A stretch of 18,670 nucleotides of DNA, from contig JBBEDC010000041.1 of the NCBI GenBank assembly GCA_040881505.1, forward strand, positions 1 through 18,670, read 5' to 3'. A model generated the notes under the pieces. It was not told where the DNA came from and did not search any database. It saw only the letters and a program-made list of their open reading frames with translations. Numbering within the stretch: the first letter of the stretch is position 1; each line of letters opens with the position of its first letter. This DNA comes from JBBEDC01 sp040881505 (GTDB lineage: Bacteria; Patescibacteriota; Andersenbacteria; UBA10190). The translations under genes and the position numbers were made by a program. This document shows positions 1 to 5,847 of this stretch, in pieces.

Positions 1-195
1 TAAAAATTAGTGTCCAAGAATTACGAACACTCAGTATATCACATGCACCCTCCCATTCTCGGCCTGTATAAATTGTATTGCGCAGTTGACACTAACCCTC
101 TTTATTGTCCTTTACAGTGTTAGTAGTAATTGTACAGTGAAGACATAAGAGGATTGGTGTGCTTGTTTAAAGCATACCCAAGCTCCTCTAAACGT

Positions 196-211
196 ACTGG
201 GCGCTCCCAGT
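196..211 (+). other. Perfect hairpin in the region ahead of the sigma-factor gene
   Basis: ACTGGG (196-201), a CGCT tetraloop and CCCAGT (206-211) form a perfect 6-bp GC-rich stem. No T-run follows, so it is not a convincing intrinsic terminator. It lies upstream of the candidate -10 box at 223. It could be the end of an upstream transcript, a regulatory hairpin, or chance. The rest of 1-286 shows no open frame I would call a gene. A TTGACA hexamer at 86-91 has no good -10 box at normal spacing. Confidence 0.4.
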
Positions 212-222
212 CTCCCAACAAT

Positions 223-228
223 TATAGT
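223..228 (+). promoter_or_regulatory. Candidate -10 box for the sigma-factor gene
   Basis: TATAGT matches the sigma-70 -10 consensus at 5 of 6 positions. It would start transcription near 235, giving a leader of about 50 nt before the ATG at 287. There is no recognisable -35 box at 17 nt and no TGn extension, so support is modest. Confidence 0.35.
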
Positions 229-286
229 GTGCCGTTCACGCACTTCATACAAACGCCTCATTCGATCCTTTAAATCCACTCCTATC

Positions 287-1171
287 ATGTCTATGAAAAC
301 TAAGGTTCGTATAAAAACTCAAAAGCGAGAACGACGGGGGGTTGATCAAGCATCTTCTTTAACGCGATATCTGCGGGAGATCGGACAGACTCCCCTATTA
401 AACGGTGAAGAGGAACAAGTGCTCGCCACACGTATTCAAAATGGTGACGAGAATGCCCGTCAGCATATGTTGCTGGCCAACCTTCGCTTGGTGGTAAACA
501 TTGCCAAGCAATACGTCCCCAGTAACGATCCAGACCTTCTCATGGACCTCATACAGGAGGGGAATATTGGACTCATGCGAGCAGTGGATCGCTTCAAGCC
601 CGAATTTAAAACGCGATTTTCTACATACGGCGTGTACTGGATTCGACAAGCAGTTCTTCGCGCCTTAAAGTCTCGCCGGTTAGTTCGATTGCCTGAAAAT
701 GTAGTGGATCGAGTCCTCGAAATGCAGCGCACGCGGCAGCGGCTATATCAAAGCCTTGGCCGAATACCAACTCGTGAGGAGCTGGCAGCGGAAATGAAGG
801 CATCTGCCTCCGAGATTAATCGGTTAGAGGCGGCTTCATCAGATATTATCTCTCTGGAGCGCTCAGTTCGCGGTAAGGACGAAGAAGAGGAAACGCGTTT
901 GCAGGATCTTTTAGAAGACGTAGACTCCCCTGCTCCCAGTGATCTCGCTCAAACATCTTTGATCCGCCATGAAATTCAAGCAGCCGTTTCCACTCTTCCC
1001 GGTCGAGAGCGAGCCATTATCGATGCTCGCTTCGGACTGACCGATAACAAGCCAAAGACGCTCGAGCAAATCGGCGAAGAATTTGGAATCAGTCGCGAGC
1101 GAGTGCGACAATTGCAAAACGTTGCATTAGAACGCTTGCGCGCTCGTCAAAGTGTCCAGCAGGCTCGGTAG
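287..1171 (+). CDS. RNA polymerase sigma factor, sigma-70 family (RpoD/SigA-like, no region 1.1)
   Basis: This is a promoter-recognition subunit of RNA polymerase. The frame is open from a GTG at 227, but homology begins after the ATG at 287 (294 residues), so I chose that start; an ATG at 293 is equally possible. No Shine-Dalgarno site is visible. Region 1.2 covers about residues 24-55. Region 2 covers 60-130, with LMDLIQEGNIGLMRAVDRF in 2.1-2.2 and YWIRQAVLRAL in 2.3-2.4. Region 3 covers 131-235. Region 4 covers 237-287, with the helix-turn-helix GISRERVRQ at 268-276 intact for -35 contacts. Region 1.1 is absent. In region 2.4 the Gln equal to E. coli Q437 is kept, but Leu replaces T440. 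In region 3.0 the residues aligned to H455 and E458 are Asn and Asp. It could be the housekeeping factor or a group 2 paralogue; sequence alone does not decide. The gene is monocistronic, with a terminator directly downstream. Confidence 0.93.
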   Translation: MSMKTKVRIKTQKRERRGVDQASSLTRYLREIGQTPLLNGEEEQVLATRIQNGDENARQHMLLANLRLVVNIAKQYVPSNDPDLLMDLIQEGNIGLMRAVDRFKPEFKTRFSTYGVYWIRQAVLRALKSRRLVRLPENVVDRVLEMQRTRQRLYQSLGRIPTREELAAEMKASASEINRLEAASSDIISLERSVRGKDEEEETRLQDLLEDVDSPAPSDLAQTSLIRHEIQAAVSTLPGRERAIIDARFGLTDNKPKTLEQIGEEFGISRERVRQLQNVALERLRARQSVQQAR

Positions 1172-1193
1172 AAGGAAAACCAAATAGAGTAAC

Positions 1194-1219
1194 ACTTGCC
1201 GCCCATTGAGGCGGCAAGT
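1194..1219 (+). terminator. Hairpin terminator after the sigma-factor gene
   Basis: ACTTGCCGCC (1194-1203), the loop CATTGA and GGCGGCAAGT (1210-1219) form a perfect 10-bp stem 22 nt after the stop codon. The following TTTGCTACT is a weak U-tract, so termination may be partial or Rho-assisted. The stem separates the sigma gene from the promoter of the next gene, which begins right at its 3' edge. Confidence 0.8.
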
Positions 1220-1220
1220 T

Positions 1221-1229
1221 TGCTACTAT
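1221..1229 (+). promoter_or_regulatory. Extended -10 promoter placed for a leaderless mRNA (glycosidase operon)
   Basis: TGC plus TACTAT forms a TGn-extended -10 element. It ends 6 nt before the ATG at 1236, so the expected transcription start falls on or next to the start codon. No -35 hexamer is evident and there is no room for a Shine-Dalgarno site, because the preceding 26 nt are the terminator hairpin. The same geometry recurs at 12428, 12889, 10010 (minus strand) and, without TGn, at 16111. Confidence 0.55.
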
Positions 1230-1235
1230 ATCCCT

Positions 1236-2411
1236 ATGGGAGATTTCTTATGGGGGGCGGCTACCTCGGCGCACCAGGTAGAAGGAAACAACATCCACAA
1301 TGATTGGTGGGAGTGGGAGCAACGTCGACCAATAGAGTTTCGTTCTGGCCGGGCTGCGGATCATTACAATAGATACAAAGAGGACTTTGCTTTAGCGAAG
1401 TCATTGGGGCATAACGCCCACCGTATTTCACTGGAATGGAGCAGGATTGAGCCCGCGAAAGGGCAGTGGAGTCGAAAGGCGATTGATCACTATAGAGACG
1501 TGTTGCGAGAGATGCAGTACAACGGATTAAAGTCGTTCGTTACGCTGCATCATTTCACAAGCCCACAGTGGTTTGCCCGGCGAGGTGGATGGGTTCAGCG
1601 TGAAGCTGCTGATCATTTTGAACAGTACGTGCGATTTGTATCACAGCAACTGGGAGAGTTGGTCGATTATTGGGTCACCATCAATGAGCCAATGGTGTAC
1701 GCGACGGAAAGCTACTGGAGGAAACGGTGGCCGCCACAAGTGCAAAGTCTTAGTCAAATGCTACGGGTTATTGGGACAATGGCGGAAGCTCATCGCAGAG
1801 CGTATCGCGTTCTGCACCAGACGACTCCTCGCGCTCAGGTTGGATTCGCAAAACATCTTATCGCGTATTTGCCGGAACATATTGGCCAACTTGATGATCA
1901 ATTGGTAGCGCGACTGGAGGACTGGTGGTTTAATCGCCGTTTCGTTGACCTCGTAGGAGATACCTTTGATTTTGTTGGGGTGAATTACTATTTTACAACC
2001 AAACATCGGGTAAAGCTCTTCCCCCTAACTCTCAAAAAAGTGCCCTGGGATGGTCCAGTAACTGATATGGGGTGGCCTATTAGGCCGGAAGGGTTAACGC
2101 ATGTCTTGTTGAATATGCGTCGGTACAATAAGCCGATATATATCACGGAAAACGGATTGGCTGACGCTGACGACTCACGACGAGCCGACTTTATCCGTGA
2201 TCACTTGCGGGCAGTAGAGCGAGCTCAGATTCAAGGTGCGGACGTCCGCGGATACTTGCACTGGTCGCTCCTTGATAATTTTGAGTGGGATAGTGGGACA
2301 GCGCCGCGGTTCGGACTCGTGGAAGTAGACTACGAGACGCTCGAGAGGCGACCGCGTCCAAGCGCCTATGCGTATCGTGAAATCATTAAAGCTGCCTCCA
2401 AAGCCCTATGA
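1236..2411 (+). CDS. Family GH1 glycoside hydrolase (beta-glucosidase/beta-galactosidase type)
   Basis: This is a retaining beta-glycosidase that removes non-reducing-end sugars, predicted to be cytoplasmic because no signal peptide is present. The 391 residues make one TIM barrel. The N-terminus FLWGAATSAHQVEGN is the GH1 opening signature. TINEP at 148-152 carries the acid/base Glu151. YITENG at 302-307 carries the nucleophile Glu305. SLLDNFEW at 344-351 is the conserved C-terminal sugar-binding stretch. It is somewhat shorter than the usual 440-480 residues but has every catalytic element. An in-frame TTG at 1206 lies inside the terminator loop and is rejected in favour of ATG 1236, where family homology starts. 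Its stop overlaps the next gene (ATGA at 2408-2411), which implies translational coupling with the transporter and a second glycosidase-like protein. Substrate specificity cannot be read from sequence. Confidence 0.95.
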   Translation: MGDFLWGAATSAHQVEGNNIHNDWWEWEQRRPIEFRSGRAADHYNRYKEDFALAKSLGHNAHRISLEWSRIEPAKGQWSRKAIDHYRDVLREMQYNGLKSFVTLHHFTSPQWFARRGGWVQREAADHFEQYVRFVSQQLGELVDYWVTINEPMVYATESYWRKRWPPQVQSLSQMLRVIGTMAEAHRRAYRVLHQTTPRAQVGFAKHLIAYLPEHIGQLDDQLVARLEDWWFNRRFVDLVGDTFDFVGVNYYFTTKHRVKLFPLTLKKVPWDGPVTDMGWPIRPEGLTHVLLNMRRYNKPIYITENGLADADDSRRADFIRDHLRAVERAQIQGADVRGYLHWSLLDNFEWDSGTAPRFGLVEVDYETLERRPRPSAYAYREIIKAASKAL

Positions 2412-3328
2412 CCTGGATAGTTCTGGCCCTCATCGCACACGTAGTTAACGCCCTGGTTTTTATAATAGACAAAGGCATTCTTAACTCCGATAGCCCCATT
2501 AGCCAACCGCTGCGGCTTACGCTTTACACGGGACTCCTGTCGGGTGCGGCTGTGCTACTGTTGCCATTTCAATATGCCCCTCCCACATCATTCGTATTGC
2601 TGTGGTCAACAGTCTCGGGCGCATGTTTTTTGGCAGCGCTGTGGTGGTTTTTCTCAGCCCTTAAGGCTGGGGAGCCCTCCCGGGTTGTTCCTATAATCGG
2701 ATCAGCAGTACCAGTTTTCACACTGCTGTTTGCCTGGGTGGCACTCGGAGAGCGATTGCAGGGATTAGAGTTGGTCGCTGTCTTGTTCTTAATTATTGGT
2801 GGTGCTTTGTTATCTATCCGCGTTTCTGGAACAAAAGGCCTGTCTATTCGAATTATCATATATATTCTTCTTGGAGGAGCGGCCTTCGCCGCTCATTTCT
2901 CTGCATCAAAGTACCTATACTCAGGCTTCGAACCATTCCTAGCCGCCTTCGTATATTCCCGTATCGCGGTAGCGGTATTAAGCGTACTGGTGCTGTTGCC
3001 TCTGCTTCGCGCTGTTTCTCCCAATACATCTAAGAAATCGAGACGAAAAAAGAAAAAGATACAGTGGTCATTAGGAGGAGCGTTCCTGGCTAGTAAGGTA
3101 TTGGGAACGGGGGCATTTCTGTTGCAGAACTACGCTATTAATATGGGCAGCGTAACGGTAGTGAATGCCCTCCAAGGTACGCAGTATGCCTTTGTTCTTG
3201 TGCTAGCTGCTGTAATTTCACTTAAATATCCACGAATATTAAAGGAAGAATTGCGTCGCGTAGCCTTGATTCAAAAAATCACTGGTATTCTCATTGTCAG
3301 TACAGGTCTAATATTATTACTGCTATGA
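2408..3328 (+). CDS. DMT-superfamily (EamA-type) membrane transporter
   Basis: This is an integral membrane protein of 306 residues with about ten hydrophobic segments arranged as two EamA-like halves. The first half has the characteristic ALKAGEPSRVVPIIGSAVPV loop, helix 4 and the GE motif in WVALGERLQGLE. The second half repeats the pattern near AINMGSVTVVNALQGTQYA. A very basic stretch, KKSRRKKKK at about residues 210-218, lies between predicted helices and should face the cytoplasm. Family members move small metabolites such as amino acids, nucleotide sugars or drugs; the substrate here is unknown. It overlaps both neighbours by ATGA, so its synthesis is tied to the GH1 enzyme upstream and the anchored glycosidase-like protein downstream. 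That hints at a role with sugars or glycosides, which is inference. Confidence 0.88.
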   Translation: MTWIVLALIAHVVNALVFIIDKGILNSDSPISQPLRLTLYTGLLSGAAVLLLPFQYAPPTSFVLLWSTVSGACFLAALWWFFSALKAGEPSRVVPIIGSAVPVFTLLFAWVALGERLQGLELVAVLFLIIGGALLSIRVSGTKGLSIRIIIYILLGGAAFAAHFSASKYLYSGFEPFLAAFVYSRIAVAVLSVLVLLPLLRAVSPNTSKKSRRKKKKIQWSLGGAFLASKVLGTGAFLLQNYAINMGSVTVVNALQGTQYAFVLVLAAVISLKYPRILKEELRRVALIQKITGILIVSTGLILLLL

Positions 3329-4359
3329 CCAAACGGAAAAAGAAAAAGCAACATTGGTATACCACGGTTGGTGCGGGAGTATTGGTAATACTCGGAGTAT
3401 TGCTTATAGCAGGAGTGCTCCTGGCTCGCCCCGCTGCGTTTCCTTCAGCACAAAAGTACGGCGTGACGTTTTCCCAGCCGCACGCCAGCGGCATTGGTCT
3501 TAACTGGCAAGAGGTGTATCACGCAATTCTTACCGACCTGGACGTAAAACATTTACGCCTGGTTGCATATTGGAACGTGATTGAACCTGAGGAGGGAGTA
3601 TTTGACTTCACTACGCTTGATTACCAAATGGATCAAGCAGCAGCCCACGGAGCTCAGGTCATTTTAGCAGTTGGTCGCAAAGTTCCTCGCTGGCCGGAGT
3701 GTCACATTCCTCAGTGGGCCCAGGAGCTAGAAGAGAAGCAGCAGCAAGAAGTAGTTCTTACGATGGTGTCGGAAGTGGTTGCCAGATACAAAGACCACCC
3801 AGCCCTTCGGATGTGGCAGTTGGAAAACGAACCGCTGTTGGACTTCGGTATTTGTCCCCCAGCAGATGCGGTATTTTTGCAGCAAGAGCAGCAGCTCATT
3901 CGAGACCTTGATCCTAACCATCCCATCCTCATTACTGACTCCGGAGAGCTGAACTGGTGGATCGATGCTTCTCGCTATGGCGATGTAGTGGGAACAACAA
4001 TGTACCGTACGGTGTTTTCTGATAAGACGCAGAAGCTATTTCATTACGACTATATCTTTCCGTCCTGGATGTATCGGTTAAAGAGTAGGTATGTAGGGCT
4101 GTTGCGGAATAAAGATGTGCTCATTGTTGAGCTGCAGGGCGAGCCTTGGGGGACAGTTCCCTTTACGCAAATGAGCATCCAGGATCGGGAAGCGTCGTTT
4201 TCCCCAGCACGGTTTGAGGAACTACTGCGTTTTGCATCCCGAACGCAGCTTCCTGAAGCATATTGGTGGGGAGTCGAATACTGGTATTGGGAGAAAGAAA
4301 ATCAAGGTCGCGATCAATATTGGGAAATGGCAAAGCGAATATTTGAACCAGTTACATAG
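3325..4359 (+). CDS. Membrane-anchored clan GH-A-like TIM-barrel protein (putative glycosidase)
   Basis: The 344 residues begin with a polybasic tip (KRKKKK, residues 3-8) and one hydrophobic segment at about 14-34. The body should therefore lie outside the membrane, tethered by its N-terminus. The rest resembles GH5/GH39/GH42-like barrels of clan GH-A. LRLVAYWNVIEPEEGVFDF at 77-95 matches the early-strand signature (compare YWNVIEP with the WSRIEP of GH1). WQLENEP at 164-170 carries the probable acid/base Glu169 at the end of strand 4. VLIVELQGEPWG at 265-276 supplies the probable nucleophile, Glu269 (Glu273 is the alternative). WWGVEYWYW at 314-322 suits the final aromatic strand. Exact family and substrate are not recognisable to me. 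It is the last gene of a coupled set with the GH1 enzyme and the EamA transporter. It could instead be a non-catalytic sugar-binding barrel, but both glutamates being present favours an enzyme. Confidence 0.78.
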   Translation: MTKRKKKKQHWYTTVGAGVLVILGVLLIAGVLLARPAAFPSAQKYGVTFSQPHASGIGLNWQEVYHAILTDLDVKHLRLVAYWNVIEPEEGVFDFTTLDYQMDQAAAHGAQVILAVGRKVPRWPECHIPQWAQELEEKQQQEVVLTMVSEVVARYKDHPALRMWQLENEPLLDFGICPPADAVFLQQEQQLIRDLDPNHPILITDSGELNWWIDASRYGDVVGTTMYRTVFSDKTQKLFHYDYIFPSWMYRLKSRYVGLLRNKDVLIVELQGEPWGTVPFTQMSIQDREASFSPARFEELLRFASRTQLPEAYWWGVEYWYWEKENQGRDQYWEMAKRIFEPVT

Positions 4360-4422
4360 AGGTATATACTGCAGGAAAGAGGGGATGAAGCTTGCGCTTG
4401 ATTCCTAAAAGATTGGCTACTT

Positions 4423-4432
4423 AAGGAGGTGA
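4423..4432 (+). promoter_or_regulatory. Full-length Shine-Dalgarno sequence with long spacing
   Basis: AAGGAGGTGA is a 10-nt complement to the canonical 16S rRNA 3' end. It sits 12 nt before the ATG at 4445, longer than the usual 5-9 nt. It is the strongest ribosome binding site in the window, where most genes show a weak site or none. A GTG at 4429 inside it opens only a 7-codon frame. Confidence 0.7.
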
Positions 4433-4444
4433 GGACACGTAATT

Positions 4445-4651
4445 ATGCATAACAAAAGTTTACAATTATGGGCGGCTGTCTTGTTGCTGGTAGGTGGCTT
4501 GGTTCACCTTATTCCTCCGCTCTATGACGCTTTGAAGAATTTAGCAGGCGGCAATACGCCTTGGCTTCAAATTATTGTAGGAGGCTTGTCGGTAATCGTT
4601 GCTTTGGTGATGTTTGCTGGAGACAAGCAGGATGAATCGAGTAAGTCATAG
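4445..4651 (+). CDS. Small two-helix membrane protein, function unknown
   Basis: This 68-residue protein has two hydrophobic segments, about 8-30 (LWAAVLLLVGGLVHLIPPLY) and about 41-58 (LQIIVGGLSVIVALVMF). A short polar loop containing GGNTP joins them, and the tail is charged (DKQDESSKS). It is reminiscent of small uncharacterised membrane proteins common in candidate-phyla genomes, but I assign no function. A very strong Shine-Dalgarno site precedes it, which supports it being a real, well translated gene. The methyltransferase starts 8 nt after its stop, so the two are probably cotranscribed. Confidence 0.75.
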   Translation: MHNKSLQLWAAVLLLVGGLVHLIPPLYDALKNLAGGNTPWLQIIVGGLSVIVALVMFAGDKQDESSKS

Positions 4652-4659
4652 ATATAGGT

Positions 4660-5238
4660 ATGGTATCGATGAATACATTTCAACGGTGGTGGATGAATGC
4701 GTTTCCCCATCGCTGGCATTTGCGTCGGCATGTGCCAAAGTTTTTACGACTGAGCCCAGAACAATTTCGTGGAGAAGTTTTGGAAGTCGGTGCAGGGGGC
4801 GGCTGGACCTCCCGGCAGGTTTTAGAAACATGCCCGCAGGTAGAACTAACAGCAACTGATATCGATCCAGGAGCAAGGAATGAGTTTGAGGCGTTGCGCA
4901 CGACATATGGGCGACGGCTGAAGATGCGGGAGGCTAATGCGATGAAGCTTCCGTTTGATCGCGATTCTTTTGATATTGTATTGGCCATTAATATTGTGCC
5001 GTTCCTGCCGCCGTTTGGAGTTCGAAAAGCGCTCCAGGAATTTATACGCGTTACCCGTCCGGGAGGTTTGATCGGCGTGAGTGACCACCTTCTCTTTTCC
5101 ATATCGCGTCACTCTCGGCGAGGAGTTATCGAAGACATACTCACGGCTGAGAACTGTGATATTTTAGTCGCTCAAGGGGACGGTTGGTACGACATTTGGG
5201 CTCGGAAGGCATACCCTATTAACCAACAGGAACCGTAA
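4660..5238 (+). CDS. Class I SAM-dependent methyltransferase (Methyltransf_11 type)
   Basis: The 192 residues form one Rossmann-like methyltransferase domain. Motif I is LEVGAGGGW at 41-49. The acidic residue at the end of strand 2 is in TATDIDP, about 65-70. The adenine-loop region is ANAMKLPFD at 92-100. Motif IV is SFDIVLAINIV at 103-113. The post-motif RPGGLIGVSDH is at 133-143. The family methylates small molecules, lipids, quinones or proteins; the acceptor cannot be told here. An ATG at 4669 is an alternative start. The N-terminal WW and basic residues (FQRWWMN, HLRRHVPKFLR) might help membrane association, which is speculative. It sits between a small membrane protein and a thioredoxin-fold protein on the same strand, with short gaps. 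Confidence 0.88.
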   Translation: MVSMNTFQRWWMNAFPHRWHLRRHVPKFLRLSPEQFRGEVLEVGAGGGWTSRQVLETCPQVELTATDIDPGARNEFEALRTTYGRRLKMREANAMKLPFDRDSFDIVLAINIVPFLPPFGVRKALQEFIRVTRPGGLIGVSDHLLFSISRHSRRGVIEDILTAENCDILVAQGDGWYDIWARKAYPINQQEP

Positions 5239-5246
5239 GGGCGACC

Positions 5247-5786
5247 ATGTTCGGATTCATATTCAATCGACGCGCAGCCGATGTTTCGGGAGAACCCTGG
5301 TTTAACCAGCAAGCGCTTCCGGAGCCAGCGCAAAAACGTATACAGCGGGAGAACCGCGTCCGTGTACAGGCGGACCTGCGCGGATACGTGGTGTTGATTA
5401 ACTTTTGGGACTACAGCCGCCGGGATTGTATAGAGGCGTTGCCACACCTGAAAGCATGGTGGGAGCGGTACAAACAATTCAATTTCATTATTCTAGGAGT
5501 ACACACGCCGGAGTTTGCGTATGAGGGCGATGGCGACAAGGTGACCAGTGCGGTGTTGCGGTTTCGATTATCATATCCGGTAGTAGGCGACCCAGCATAC
5601 GAGACGTGGGAGCGATATCGATGCCAGAGATGGTCACGAAATATTTTGGTTGACCATAAGGGGAGAGCTGTTCTGGATCTCACTCATGATCTTGATTACG
5701 GTAAAGTGGAAACTGCGATCCAGAAACAGCTAAAGCTCATTCATCCTGATATCTCTTTCATTGAGCCGGTGAAGCCTGCGATGTGA
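5247..5786 (+). CDS. Thioredoxin-fold protein (TlpA/DipZ-like) with a degenerate active site
   Basis: The 179 residues follow the pattern of the redoxin domain seen in DipZ- and TlpA-like proteins. GYVVLINFWDY at 46-56 is the strand before the active site, LPHLKAWWERY at 65-75 is helix 1, and ILGVHTPEFAYEGD at 82-95 follows. YPVVGDPAYETWERY at 110-124 and VDHKGRAVLDL at 135-145 complete the fold. The family active site is normally WxYxCxxC. Here it reads WDYSRRDC (54-61), so Arg58 replaces the first, nucleophilic Cys and only Cys61 remains. The usual Trp-Pro before the central strand (cis-Pro loop) is Trp-Ser at 129-130. One further Cys lies at 126. No signal peptide is evident, so it is probably cytoplasmic. 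Disulphide exchange looks unlikely; a binding or chaperone-like role is possible. Its start is 8 nt after the methyltransferase stop. Confidence 0.8.
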   Translation: MFGFIFNRRAADVSGEPWFNQQALPEPAQKRIQRENRVRVQADLRGYVVLINFWDYSRRDCIEALPHLKAWWERYKQFNFIILGVHTPEFAYEGDGDKVTSAVLRFRLSYPVVGDPAYETWERYRCQRWSRNILVDHKGRAVLDLTHDLDYGKVETAIQKQLKLIHPDISFIEPVKPAM

Positions 5787-5847
5787 CGGCTTGGACGCAC
5801 GGGGCGGCCTGTGGTACCGTTTTACATTACTCATAGCATCCCAATAT

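Noticed and set aside
86..91. TTGACA as a -35 box for the sigma-factor gene
   Set aside because: No acceptable -10 hexamer lies 16-18 nt downstream; the best nearby sequences match poorly.
227..286. GTG start at 227 for the sigma factor
   Set aside because: The extra 20 residues have no sigma-family likeness, and the GTG overlaps the candidate -10 box. ATG 287 fits the start of the conserved protein.
1206..1235. TTG start at 1206 for the GH1 enzyme
   Set aside because: It lies inside the terminator hairpin, and the GH1 opening motif begins at the ATG at 1236.
4680..5102. 140-codon minus-strand frame opposite the methyltransferase
   Set aside because: It is fully antisense to a gene with clear SAM-binding motifs and has no recognisable domain.
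5791..5847. TTG start at 5791 for the aminopeptidase
   Set aside because: The 19 added residues show no M17 likeness and no ribosome binding site; ATG 5848 was preferred.
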